Source of the DNA: Acholoe squamosa
Taxonomy: Eukaryota > Annelida > Polychaeta > Phyllodocida > Polynoidae
Reading direction: 5' to 3'
DNA: 64,000 nucleotides
Assembly: GCA_949317995.1 (NCBI GenBank)
Contig: OX439036.1
Coordinates: 9,404,356-9,468,355, forward strand
Under the pieces are notes generated by a model, which searched no databases, was not told the DNA's origin, and saw only the letters and a program-made list of their open reading frames with translations. A program made the translations under genes and the position numbers. Shown one piece after another: positions 24,029 to 36,045 of the stretch; position 1 is the stretch's first letter, and each line of letters starts with the position of its first letter.

Positions 24029-24072
24029 TGATAAAAGTACCGGACGTTACGTAACGTCCGGTACTTTTATCA
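24029..24072. other. 44-bp perfect palindrome
   Basis: The dyad centre is between 24050 and 24051; each arm reads TGATAAAAGTACCGGACGTT plus AC. No mismatch and no spacer. Confidence 0.95.
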
Positions 24073-24257
24073 TCATGTAGGAGGCAGTCTACTGTGCATA
24101 CATAACTCAAATGTTGTCCCATTTTGTAATTGAAGTCTATAATAGATATATTGGTCTTGTTGTTTCATGTGTTTGTTATGCATAATGGGACATTCTTCTA
24201 TTACTGAGAGCAACTTCAATAACCTCCATATTTCATCATTTTGGTACCGGACGTTAC
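24051..24257. mobile_element. 207-bp inverted-repeat element next to the palindrome
   Basis: GTAACGTCCGGTAC at 24051-24064 and its exact reverse complement at 24244-24257 bound a non-coding interior. The left end is half of the palindrome, suggesting two elements joined head to head or a foldback left by excision. Confidence 0.65.
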
Positions 24258-24430
24258 ATGACACAAAACAAGCAATAAAAATGGAACCAGATTGCCTAGA
24301 TCGGTATTTTTTGTTTTTCTGAGCTGAGGACATATACCTTGACATATTTCTTAAAGTTACATAAAGTAATTAGCAAATTAATTTTTCAGGGCCTTCAAGG
24401 GCAAAATCTTACACTTTCTGACGACCTGAC

Positions 24431-24432
<2 letters not shown>

Positions 24433-24470
<38 letters not shown>
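24433..24470. repeat. (AT)n microsatellite
   Basis: Uninterrupted AT dinucleotides. Confidence 0.95.
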
Positions 24471-24472
<2 letters not shown>

Positions 24473-24744
24473 TTAACCCTGATGTCCACTGATGCATTAA
24501 TGCATCATGCCCATTAGTCGTCATGATGCATGAATGCAGCCCTGGCTAGTTACCCACGGGGCTAATAGAGTCCTTATAGGGCTAAGGGTCGATAAAGCAT
24601 TACTGTATCATGGCCATTGGTCACTCTCCAGGGGCTGCTGCAGCTATGTGTGGTCTGATGGCATGATGCTCCAATGAAGGGCTTTTCAGGAGACTCACAA
24701 GCACTTCACTGCACTTCCTGTATCAGCGGCCCTTAAAGGGATAC
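24473..24744. mobile_element. Family 1 element, decayed copy
   Basis: TTAACCCTGATG, GCATTAATGCATCATGCCCA and GGCATGATGCTCCAATGAAG, ending CAGCGGCCCTTAAAGG. Its counterpart upstream of gene C is 50707-50925, so the insertion predates the duplication. Confidence 0.75.
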
Positions 24745-24930
24745 ATGTGATGTATCTAAAGCTCAGGTGTAAAGCCTTTTGGTGTACAGTTGATTGATGA
24801 ATTATGTTTACACATCGCTCACATAATTATTTCATGACTTTGCAGCGGTAACAAACATTGTATCAAGGACAAGGACAAGGATTTATAATGCCTCTAGGTC
24901 CCTGGTTCTTTTTTTTGAACTATTTAATTG

Positions 24931-24931
<1 letters not shown>

Positions 24932-24988
<57 letters not shown>
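24932..24988. repeat. (TA)n microsatellite
   Basis: About 28 TA dinucleotides. Confidence 0.95.
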
Positions 24989-24992
<4 letters not shown>

Positions 24993-25714
24993 TAAAGTAA
25001 ATTATTTTCCTAACATGTGCACGTTAATTGCACTACTTCCGCTAGGTCCCCTCAAGGGTGCTATTTTTCAACAAAGTGGAATGGAAGCACAATCTAGTGT
25101 GGAAAAGCATGCTTACATGCATGGAATAATAAATAATTGTCAATAATTTTCACTTACATATGCATGTATATCACATCAGAAACAATGAGATGAGATGGGA
25201 TGAAGAAAAATGGTTAACCAGTGCTTTGATGTAAGTGACGAGAAGTACCCATCACTTACATGAAACATATTGGGTAATCTTTTTTGATCCTTTATTTAAA
25301 AAGATTTGGTTATTCTCTGGTGGTGTATTCTTGTTTCTACTTGTTCCATAACTCAACTACCCTGTATAATACACTCTTAACTACTATTGTTTTATAACAC
25401 CCAGGCACCTTAAGCCATCTACCGGCGTGTACTCTAATTGGTAAAATACTATCATCAATGTGACCATTGGCAATTCTTATAAACTGTTGAAAACTGAGAA
25501 TTGGGGTAATATGACTATAATTTATATATGCTCTGTAAAAACAGCATTTTATTTACGTCTGTTTACCCACTGTTTAATATATTAGAGAGTAGGTACTGGC
25601 TGGCTACATTAATTCCATTTTGTGGTGAATATTCCGCCTTAAAATCATGGATTCTTCACCAGTAGAACTTGAAAGAGTATATATATACTTTATTCTGTTC
25701 AGGGGATTACCTTA

Positions 25715-26363
25715 GGAGGTTAATTCAAAAGGTCCTGGGATTTTTACCCCTGCGATCTTAATGTAGGCGCATATTATAAGACCTAGCCAGTCGTCTACCC
25801 TATCTAATGCAGTGGTTGCATGCCAGTCAGGCACAGCAAGTCCTGAGATCACTTCACTATTCCATTTCCAGCACTAAGATCACTGCAATCTTAGTGAAAT
25901 AATTGCATAGTGGTTTCACCTGAGTACAAGAGCACTCACAGTGAACACTCCTGCTCCCAAAAGTGAATGCCCTTGCTGTATACATATAGAGGGGGGGACG
26001 TTTGCTGAGAGTCCTTGAGGGCTCTTCAGGCTACTCAGGCATGAAGTGCACTTGAATACTGTACAAAGTTAACTACACCCTATACTCTATAAGTGGCTTA
26101 TATAGGGGGGGGGGCGCTTGTGTAATCACCCTTGTGAGAAGGAGTGGTTCCACTGCTATTCTTTCAGTATGGGCCTCTTGCCCCTGTGCACAGTGTGTTC
26201 TACTTGGAATGGTGTAAGAGGGCTGAGGCTAAGATCACTGCGATCTTAGTGCTGGCTGTGAAAAGGCAAGGCAATATAATCTTAAGATCACTTAATTGGA
26301 TAAGGCAGAATAATTCCTAAGATCACAGAGGTAGCGATCCCAGGACCTTTTGAATTAGCCTCC
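25715..26363. mobile_element. 649-bp element with 27-bp terminal inverted repeats
   Basis: GGAGGTTAATTCAAAAGGTC... at the left and its mirror at the right match at 26 of 27 bases. The interior repeats GATCACT/GCGATCTTAGT words. No transposase was seen. Confidence 0.85.
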
Positions 26364-27635
26364 AGATTTTGCCTATAAACTATACACAAGTGCAGGAGTT
26401 TCCCTGTCATCCTGGATCGCTTGTGCAAATCAACAAGAAACAAAAAATGGCGCAAGACCGGACTGTGTATTTCACCTGTTTACACTATATGTAAAAATGG
26501 GTTACTAGACCGCTGGTTACAAAATCGGAATTTGTGACTGCTTTAGCCAAGAGTCCCGTTGAGTACCAGATGAAGCAAAATATTTAGGCTGTGAAGCAGT
26601 TAGGAAAATCCCAGCTAACTCGATCTATCATGTGCACATATCAACAAAAATATATTAGGACTTTTGAAATATTTTCACTGCTTGATTCGTTATAATATTA
26701 TCATTTTGAAGATTTATTTAGTTTATACTCTTGTAAAACGTTTTATAATCTCAAAAATCGTTTGTCATGCTGCAATGGCCGCCATCTTGGATCTCGACTC
26801 AAAGAGATCAGCACCTCCCACAGTGTTTTAATAGAGGGAACTGCTCTACAATTAAAGATCTGGATTGCCCTTTCTGAGACCTTTCATTTAAGATCTCATA
26901 TGTGAAGATCTGATAAGTATTTCCAGAGTAAGGGACTAACAGTCATACCTCCGAGAGAATCTGCTTGGAGAGTGATGTTTTCATCATTTTTTGGCATAAC
27001 ATCACGTCACTAGGCAACGTCAGTAGCGCCGATAACATAGATGACAACAACATAGAAAATTGTTGCCCCCATTATGTAGTGGCGAAGCCACTAGTTTAAA
27101 GGTAAATACTGGTAAAATGGTAAGCCAAGCATGCGATAATCGGCTTCATCTCATTCATCCATCTGGGCCTAAAACCAATGTGTGCATAGATAATTGTTAT
27201 ATATCACCTATTTAGATTAGTACTAATGTGGTACAATTCAAGCCATGACTAAATATCCCCCCCCCCTAAAATAGGTACCTGTGCACACCAAATCCGGACC
27301 CATCATGTAAAATGCACCATAACCTATCATTGAGAAAATAAAATTGAAAGGTAAATTTGAATCTTTTCTTTTTATAATAGAAATATAGTTATTTTGTGCA
27401 AATTTCAGTATTATGGAATTTTAGCTTTTCATCGACAATTTAACTGGCCTTGTTTGTAGTGCATTTATATACACGTCATTCACACGGAACTTAGTAACAT
27501 ACTAGATTAATTTTATTTACTGATTTAGCCTTTACAAGTAGTTCAGTCTGAAACAGATCATTAAAGCGTTTTTTGTCAAATAAATAATGTCTTAATTGAT
27601 CTAGTTAAGGTGTCACTTGATCATTTGTTTCTCAA
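26364..27635. other. Intergenic sequence, no gene seen
   Basis: Contains a block (ATGTAAAAATGGGTTACTAG) that recurs around 56762-56800, plus AT-rich sequence. No exon with CTLD or PAN features was found. Confidence 0.4.
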
Positions 27636-27695
27636 AGAGGCACCTAGATAAAACCAAGAGGGTCCCCTAAATAATGCTCTGATAGTTCCCAATTA

Positions 27696-27801
27696 TTACA
27701 GCGTTACTGGGAGCCTCTTCATGGAGCTGTAGGTCTCACAGAGGTATTTACCTCTATCTTCACTCACTATGAAGTGTGCAGATCGGGTATCCTGCTGACA
27801 C
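27696..27801 (-). pseudogene. Orphan PAN-like terminal exon (extra copy of gene D last exon)
   Basis: On the minus strand an AG acceptor is followed by 106 nt ending in TAA. It encodes RCQQDTRSAHF, then KYLCETYSS, nearly identical to the last exon of gene D (31011-30876). One conserved cysteine (TRC in gene D) is Ser here. No matching upstream PAN exon or CTLD was seen nearby. The duplicated block reaches into the flank (about 27636-27810 against 30848-31016). It is either a dead copy or an alternative terminal exon for gene D, since the acceptor and phase are intact. Confidence 0.75.
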
Positions 27802-30362
27802 CTGGAATAGATTGTCACTTTACAAATCACACATCTTTACTCTGTCATATTTCAGGCAATTATTCAATACAGACTGAAAGCCCATATTGATATTAGCAAA
27901 ATCTGCAATTTGAGCCATTTACTATTGTCTTTTTTTTTGTAATTGAATGTTGACAGATAGAAAGCTCCCTTTACTGTCTTAGGTGTACTTGTGTCTATAC
28001 GCATATGATATAGTGTTTAGCCAATGGCTATTGTGAATATATTTTAAAGGTGTTAATACTGATAGTACTCCCCGGATGCAATATGTGTGGTCTGATTACC
28101 GTATTCATTCTAGATTTGATTGTTAGATGCTCAAAACCTTGATACAAATATTAATTCCAATAAATGTACCCCCTAGAGCTTAAAGATTGTTATTTTTGTC
28201 GTAAATGCTTTCATTTTTACACTTGACATTAGGGGGATGCGCTCATGACCCAAAAGGAGGGGGTGCACCTTTTAAAGCAGGTGATTTTATTAGAAGTTAG
28301 TAGGATCTTTTAACAGTTGGTTCAGAACCATGCCTGCTTCCAATAATGCCTGGTTTGTTTGGCTGCTTGATCTTTAGGCAAAAGGGATTATGTTTTGACC
28401 ATTTTCAGGCACAGTGGGTCCTTGGCTAACTGTAAACCCACTAGTATCTTCAGTGAAGTGGGCGTTACCCAGTTGTCCCAGTGTACAATTGAGGAGCATT
28501 GACTGTCCTAAAGTTATGTTTATAGGGCTACTACATCAGCAGGCAGGAGTGTAGTCAAAACCTGCTCAGAATCCAGGTCTAGCTTTCTCAGTAAATCCAT
28601 CGACTTTTAAGACCAACTTCTTCCCCCCAGTCAGTGAAATTGAAGGGGGCTTGCTCCCCTTCTTGGTTATTATCCCTTTGCTGACTTATGGTGAGGTGAG
28701 CTCCTCAAAGTTGGTGCTGCTGATGCCGACCTACGCTGGACACTGAGTGAGTGAGTGGGCCATGTGTAAGTGCACCCCCTGCACCAGGGTTTTACCTCTT
28801 TCCTCTGTCCTCCACACCAGAGATGGGAGGGGCTGCAATTAGGTTGTGTCACTTATTTAAATTCCATCAACAAGTTGATGTCCCTTACTTCCTGTTTCCT
28901 CATTTACTCACCCTACCCTATTTTACCTACCTACCTACTTTAACCTAGTTTACCTTTAAATCTTAGTTAGGTCTTTTTCCCCAGTATGTATTACCCCCCC
29001 CCCCCCTTAAACTTACCAAAGAGTTGCCATTGTGAGTATTGATGGTGCAAGGTTCACGCACTGCTTAGCTAATCATGACTCCTACTTCACTACCTCTGAG
29101 CACTTCTCACAAAAGAGAAGCGGAGGTTTTTATTTCAGACATAAGGAGTGGTATAGAACAAGGTAAACTGTGGCAGTATTGTCCTGAACATCATCCTTCA
29201 GATGCATTTATTTCTCCAAATTTAAATTTTAGAGAGTATTTCCCTCAAAACAACACTGCACCTTTGATAAAGAACGGCAAACACTCCTTTTGTCCATCCA
29301 TAAAAAGAAAAACTGATCACAAAAAGTAAAAATTGGCAGCATGTTGAAAACTAGTAGATTACAACCCACCCTGTTTGCATGCTACACCTGGTATTGTTAA
29401 GTCTATGGCGGCCACTGCATATTTTGCCCCTATGTTAACTCTATGGTGAGCCCTCTTTATATGTCAACTTTATGGTGTCAGCTCCGTACTGCACGCTATG
29501 TTTATGGTAAGGCTATTAAAAAAATGTTTGAATTTTCAGTTTGAATTTTAGTACACTACACACTCACAGACTCCATCCACATGAGAAGTGATATTATAGG
29601 ACAAACACATATTTGACCATGAGAGACATGAAACTGAGCCAAGGCAATTGCCGATTGCAACTTGCTACAGATTGAAATGATACAAGGTAATTTATGGTTC
29701 ATCATCAACACTGGTCCCCTGTACTGCACCACAGATGGCCTGTTCTGCTCGATTTCCTCACCAGATGTCCCCAGGCGTACCCCCGCCTCTGTCCCGTATT
29801 AATGTGTTTCCATAATTACAGACCCAGAATAGAACACAAAAACATTCTTTTCATCGCTTCTTTGGCTTTGAACAGTACTATGTCATAAAATTCATGCATA
29901 TTTCTGAGATTTGACGAATGAGAATTGAAAAAGAAGTCATTTCTGAGGGTTCTTTTTTTCGTTAGCGGATACTCCAGGTATTAAGGTCTACAGAGCCATT
30001 TGAATTTCTATAGTTACCAACAAATTGGAAAAATTTGACAATCAAACACCCTATCATGACTTTATTAATGATGATACCTTTGCATTTTTATTCATGCACA
30101 AATTTATTTTCCTCATTTAGTTTTTACAAGTGGTCTCCCTGTTTTAATTGCATTTAAGCATGTGTCCACTTTGCAAGCGCACATTAACCACTTAGCGAGA
30201 GTGGACTCACTTGTTGAGATTCAGTTAACTACACATGGAGCCACCAGTATCAGGTTCCACTTCCTGTCAGTTGAGAGTCAGCTTCCTGTCAGCTAAGATC
30301 TCATCTAGATTTAACTGAGATCTCACCTGAACCCCCTTTCAATTCTGTTTCAAGCATGGGAG
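27802..30362. other. Intergenic sequence between orphan exon and gene D
   Basis: No supported gene. A pyrimidine-rich stretch (28870-28960), a poly-C run (28994-29006) and a diverged repeat at 29827-30040 (shared with 46434-46640) are visible. An open frame at 29075-29329 has no recognisable domain. Confidence 0.4.
29827..30040. repeat. Diverged copy of the foldback at 46440-46866
   Basis: Shares, in order, TTCTTTGGCTTTGAACAG, then TATTAAGGTCTACAGAGCCA, with the left half of that element. Confidence 0.5.
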
Positions 30363-30689
30363 CCCACTTGGCAAAAAACGTGTTTTTAACGTTTGCAAAC
30401 GTTTTTATTTGGTTTGGATAAAAAACGTTTTTAAAAAACGTCATTTTGACATTGAAAAAACGTTTTTAAACGTTTTTTCAACCAATTTTGAACCAAATAA
30501 AAACGTTTGCTTTTTCAACCAATTTTCAACCAAATAAAAACGTTTTTTATTTACGTTTCATTTACCTTAAAAAAACGTTTTTTTAAACCTGATATAAAAA
30601 TGTTTTATAAAAACGTCAAAATAACGTTTTTTTGAGTACATGTATAAACGTTTTTTTGACGTCAAAAAAACGTTTTTCTGCCAACTGGG
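30363..30689. mobile_element. AACGTTTT-rich foldback element
   Basis: CCCACTTGGCAAAAAACGTG at the left is mirrored by CGTTTTTCTGCCAACTGGG at the right. Same family as 16116-16463 and better preserved. It lies 187 bp downstream of the gene D stop and contains AATAAA words on the minus strand that could serve as poly(A) signals. Confidence 0.85.
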
Positions 30690-30875
30690 AGGTTTGCATG
30701 TATCTCCTCCACCCCAGCCACAGGGTGGTACTGCCACCTAGAGGGAAAGGGGGGAATTAAGAGTCCGCTCTCACTAAGTGGTAAATTGCATTTTGCATCC
30801 ACTTTGTTTTAGTCCAGCACTCAAACCATTTGTCCAATGACAACAGTTATCTTTTAAGGGCACCAAGAGGGTCAC

Positions 30876-33362
30876 CTAGATAATCCTCTGGTAGTTACCA
30901 ATTATTACAGCGTTACTGGGAGCCCTCTTTAAGAGTCTGTAGGTCTCACAGAGGTATTTACCTCCATCTTCACTCACTATGAAGTGTGCACATCGGGTAT
31001 CCTGCTGACACCTGGAATGAATGGAGGAAACACTTATCTTACCAGCGACAAATTCATTTATAGCTGGTTAATGTTTCGCACATCTCACACAGGGGATGCC
31101 ACCACTGATGATTTGGTAAGACTTAACCTAAAGCTAATCTTGATATTAGTCAATAGAATTGTGGATCAACACGGTAAAAGGTACACCCGGTAGGGGGTGG
31201 GCGGGAGTACCTTTTACTGTGTTGATCCACAGATACTCTTTATATCATAACTGATATGTGAAATATGACCATATCCATTTATAAGCATACTGTGCATTGT
31301 GAGCTCAACTTGAATAAAAGTAGTTCATTGGTATGAAAGCAATTCTGTTTATTTGGACACTGGCCAAATTAGCTGATGAAACTATGTGAGGAAAGCACTG
31401 ATACCTGCAGCATCTAACCATTTAAGGACCACTGATGCATTTTTGCATCATGCCGTTGGTCATCATGATGCACCAATGAGGTGCTGACATGACTGCTCAC
31501 CAGCACTTCATTGGAGCATCATGCTGACCCTCTGGGAGTTTATGTATCAACCCTGTAGGTTCGGCAATGCTCCAAAGAATTGCTGGCAAGGTATCTCGCC
31601 AGCACTTCACTGGTACATCATGACAACCGTTGGCCATGATGCACTCCTGCATCAGCGGCATTTAAAGAGCTAAACATACCTGAGTGCACATTCATCGACT
31701 GACAGCACCTCCCAGGTAGAGTAAGGTACAACAGCTGCATCCACAGGTAAACCACCTGGTATCTTTGCAAAGGACCCCCGTCTTTGATCAATGACCAAAT
31801 CTGGAATATTCCCTCATATTTAACTTTGACTTATGGGTGAGGTATTGATATAACAGATAATACAAAAATCACTTTTATACTTTTTTCCTGGTAGCTATTT
31901 CCTTCTCTCTCAAACTCAGAGTTGAATTGTAGTAAAGGCTTTTATCTTGGTACAGGCTTTAAGCATGGCAGTCAATATAAATTAATGACCTAAAAAATAT
32001 ATGAAGGGCCGATAAACATATCTACACCAGTGAGTAGATGCTTCTTGTGCTGGTGTTTCTCGGGATGGTGTAAAAAGGTCTGTTGGTTGAAGTCGTAAAC
32101 TCACCAACACGACATATGTAGCTCACTTTGTTGTAGCACCAGACATCTTTCCACAGGAACGAACTCTTGTTCACTTTGGTGCAGCTGTAGACTCCACGAG
32201 CAGGTAATGATTGGTCCCAGTTCTCATAGTCAACAGCTGTACCATCTGACCAGGCCATAGTTGGGCGTGTACCAGTGAGTCCTATCCAAGGTCCACCAAG
32301 AGATGTTGTTGGTCTAAATGTATAAATGGCAAATAAGAATTCAATTTGTGAAGTGAGAGCTTTAAAAAGATGTACTTCCATTATTTAATTAATAATGTTT
32401 TTCAAAGTGAGTGTGTGACGTAATTACTGTCAGGTATTATGGGAGAAAAATATGAGTGAACAGTAGAAAAGTCAAACAAGAATAAAAAACAAAAACCTTT
32501 ATCATTTGTGATGTGAGCATTTGATATATGACATTAGGACTTATATAGTCATATATAGTCAATATAAAGAAATACTGCAGGTAAACCTACATGAGGTGAG
32601 ATATAAATTCATTTTCCTCACTGCTGTGGATGCTGGCTAGGTGACCTCCATCTGTCACACAAGCTGCCTCAGCTTCCATCGAAGTTCTTGCAATGTTTTC
32701 AAATTTAAAGCAGGATGATCCATGAACTGCATATCCAGGTAGATGTGAGCAAATATCTGAGAATGACAATTTCACCTCATGTATTCAAATTTTCCAAATT
32801 TCCAAATTTGTTGATGTTTTTTTTTCTAAAGTTTTTATTTCTGAACTTTTTTTTGAATCACACATACATTTCCCATCATTTCCTTAAATTTCATACATAT
32901 CTTTATATTAAAGAGTGAAAACCTAGCAAAGTGTGACTATACGAGCCTTAGATAGAAAAGAAATTTGACCTATCGACCTCAACATTATTTTGACTTAAGG
33001 CACTCCCCGTGTATAAGACTCATCCCAAGTTCATGCTACTTCTAAAGGCACATCTTGGATCTGCTTGGCATTACTTTTGTACCATTCTACAGGGTGAAAT
33101 CATTGCCTATAAGGTGCACACTGGCTTCAGACAGATTCTATAAGGTGCAGAAAGGGTCTAGCGCTAGCGTATACGCCATGCCCCATACATGGGTTATTAT
33201 GGTAGATAGACCAATGGATGGAAGATCAAAACTGATTAAAAATTAAGCCCTTCGAAGCAGCGGAAATGTAGCCTATTGAGGAAATATTTTGACATTGTAC
33301 ATACCAGCTGTGGCAACAGATGCCCAAATAAGCACATTAATGATATACAGACGATGCCTCAT
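30876..33362 (-). CDS. Gene D: secreted single-CTLD lectin with PAN-like C-terminus
   Basis: Five minus-strand exons: 33362-33305, 32756-32591, 32313-32105, 31755-31680, 31011-30876. All are GT-AG; the total is 645 nt, giving 214 aa plus TAG, with all phases consistent. Residues 1-19 (MRHRLYIINVLIWASVATA) are a signal peptide. The CTLD spans about 20-145 (DICSHLPGYAVHGSSCFKF, GGHLASIHS, WIGLTGTRP, VDYENW, WKDVWC, YICRVG). SLP stands where EPN or QPD would be, so classical Ca2+/sugar coordination is doubtful. The PAN-like module is 145-214 (VDECALRCQQDTRCAHF, KYLCETY). It has no Thr-rich stalk, and only 349 bp separate the CTLD and PAN exons. Likely a secreted monomeric lectin. Confidence 0.9.
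31161..31230. other. 24-bp hairpin with 22-nt GC-rich loop
   Basis: GTGGATCAACACGGTAAAAG plus GTAC is mirrored by GTACCTTTTACTGTGTTGAT plus CCAC with one mismatch. It lies in the last intron of gene D. Confidence 0.8.
31415..31673. mobile_element. Family 1 element abutting a gene D splice donor
   Basis: TAACCATTTAAGGACCACTG, two hairpins and GCATCAGCGGCATTTAAAGA. It ends about 6 bp from the donor of exon 31755-31680. Confidence 0.8.
33000..33210. repeat. GTATAAG-type repeat, decayed
   Basis: CCCGTGTATAAGACTCATCC at the left, TATAAGGTGCA twice inside and GGGTTATTATGGTA at the right resemble the element at 960-1253. It lies in intron 1 of gene D. Confidence 0.5.
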
Positions 33363-34554
33363 CTCTCCTCCGCTCGACTGCTTCACTGATTGGATTGTTA
33401 TTGCAATCTAACCGTACACAGTGAAGTGTCAACCAATACATGGCATATATGCATGATATGAAACCTTCAACCTTAGGACAAAAATAGAACTGATGTGTTT
33501 AGCTCTCCTGAACCCGAAGTGGATAGACTGGGTTTCACAAATTATAGCAATGGTCTGCTGATGTGTCTCAGGTTGACAATTTTGAAAAAGAAAAATGCCA
33601 ATGCTGTATCATTCACTCACAGTGACCAAATTTCCAGGGAAGAATATAAATAGAGCATGCAATTATTTTCATGGCCTGGGTCAAAATTGCTATTGAATCT
33701 GGCGTAGAGTACATGTGTAGAGCTCTAGAGAAACCATCTTTAGTGCCCTGGGACTAAAGGCAGCCAGACTTAGTTAGTCAATTAGATAGAGTAATTTAGC
33801 CATAAGTCAAAATTGTTATTGGCCTCTGGCATCATGAACGTGCATGCAGACCTATAGAGACATTGCTTAGTTGCCCACGGAGGTAGCCAGACTTATGAAT
33901 TGTGTAATTAAGGATCAATTGTCCAAATACCTTGGTCTACTGCAGATTGATTTTTTGATTGATTTGTGTTTTACAGCACTTTAGCAGCACTAAGTGGCTA
34001 TCCCGTGCTTCACAGGTTGATAATTTGACAGAGGAATGTGTAAGTGCCCGCGCATATGTGCACCACACACATCCTGAGCGGATAGGAAAGAGGAGATATA
34101 GACCCTTTTAAGTGGGCTAGGGAAGCCCGGGTCTACTGCAGAGGCCAACTTTAGGTACTAACCTTAAGTGCTTATTATAAATGTAGGATGCCGTGAGGGA
34201 ACATTTTTTTACCATGGTAACCAAATTCTTGTAAAATCACTACTTTCAGTACTTTGGTTGCCATGGCAACCAGCGTATTTGCCAAAAATAGGCCAAATAG
34301 ACAAAAATCTTTCTGCCATATTTTTTGGCATTAATAAAATAATAAAAGTAGGTTTTCACTGAAAAAATGAGATTATTTTACATTTTTTATGATTTTCTTT
34401 TTGATTAAATATTGTTCAAATTTGGATCAAATTTCTTGTATTTTCCCTAATGTTTGGAGGCTTACCTTATTAAAAATAGACTCTAATAATTCAGTTTTCC
34501 CCAGAAACCACATCCCATATGATAGACTCAGAAAAAGTTTGACTTATTCTTAAA
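33363..34554. other. 5' flank of gene D and intergenic sequence
   Basis: A TATATG word at about 33447-33452 (minus strand), roughly 90 bp upstream of the gene D ATG, could be a TATA element with TTCACTG as initiator. This is weak. The rest shows no gene. Confidence 0.35.
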
Positions 34555-35307
34555 GAAATGGGAGCTCCTGGAAAGGTATGAAAATGCTTTTGGGATGGAA
34601 GGGGGACCCGTGGGCAGAACCGACAAGGTATTAAATACCATTGACGTTGGGGATGCGAAGCCTTTTAAAATTTAGTATCGTAGACTTCCTCTAAAGAAGA
34701 AGTTAATATGTGAACAGGAAATACAAAAACAACTAGAGCTCAGGGTAATTGTGCCAAGGACAATCCCTTGGTCTAGTCCTGTATGTATGACCAGTAAGAA
34801 AAACGGTACTAACTGTTTCTGTGTTGACTACCAAAAATTAAATGGGTTAACAAAGAAGAATTCGTATCCTTTACCGAGGATAGACGAAACTTTAGATAGT
34901 TTGGGTGGAAATCAATGGTTTTGTACATTAGATTTACAATCTGGATATTGGCAGATACCAATGCATCCGAAGGACATAGAGAAAACAGCCTTCTCTAGAG
35001 ACTATTTGAGTATAATGTCTTACCTTTCGGGTTGTGTAATGCCCCTGCTACATTCAAGGGCAGGATGGAATCCTTATTAAGTGACCTACTTTGGATGCCT
35101 GGTCTATTTGGATGATGTTGTTGTATTCAGCAAGTCATTCAAATAGACCAAAGCATCCAAAATCTACAATTGGTCCTAGATCGAATCCTTGCGAATGGTC
35201 TTAATTTGAAGCCTAAGAAGTGTAATCTATTTAGAAAATTGGTTACATATCTCGGGAGGATAATTACTCCAAACAGAGTAAGTGCAGATTTTATACCAAA
35301 CTACTCA

Positions 35308-35570
35308 CATGTTAGCAGGTTGGGGACGGGACTATCTTGTTGGGACATACCAGGATCATAGTACAACAGTATGTTTTTAGTATGTACTAAGATTCTGATA
35401 GCATGCACAGTCTTAGGATGTACTGGGATCTTAGTACCCATGTGTGTGCACTGGACCATGACACTCACCTCCATAGGTGTATGGGCCAATCAGAGCCCTG
35501 GTCACTTGACCATGACACCTACATGTGCATACATTATTGCACAGGTAGGTGGAAAATCACTTCTACCAAT
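35308..35570. repeat. Dispersed repeat inserted in the gypsy-like pol
   Basis: About 250 bp, with landmarks ATCTTGTTGGGA, CAGGATCATAGTACA, ATGCACAGTCTTAGGATGT and GGACCATGACACTCACCTC, are repeated at 54200-54445 with roughly 85% identity by eye. Here the copy lies where reverse transcriptase should run on into RNase H. No coding capacity was seen. Confidence 0.75.
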
Positions 35571-35933
35571 AATATACTGTTAGAGATCGTGATTCCCACA
35601 TGTATGAGGCGAGATATCATGTATTACTGCCATGGTAAGAAAAGATCTATAGAACGTCTCAAACGATGTTATTATTGGCCAGGAATGAGAAGTGATTTAC
35701 TGAGGTGGATTGCAACTCTCGATTGTTGTAAGTGTCATACAAGGAATATGTTTATGATCAAGATGTCATATAAGAAATATCATATGACTAGTGGCTATAA
35801 TGAGTAACAATATCATGCTCTTATATGGACTCCAGTTATCACTGGTTTATACAAGGTGTAGGCAGAACTTATGTATCAGTAATACAAATGTCAATACAAA
35901 GGTAGTTCACACACAGTAATTATAATAAGTGTT

Positions 35934-36045
<112 letters not shown>

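Larger units (their letters stand above)
23159..24900. repeat. 5' flank of gene B, duplicated upstream of gene C
   Basis: Blocks matching 49836-51060 in order: the promoter segment; GCCACCAATCAATGG; GAAACATCTTAG then GAAAGCTTACT; CAGGGTCAC then CACCTCCAGGGGCTGT; a family 1 element; and GATGAATTATGTTTACAC. Insertions such as the palindrome element at 24029 occur only here. Confidence 0.75.

Noticed and set aside
24928-25146. Open frame starting in a (TA)n tract
   Set aside because: Compositional artefact of the microsatellite.
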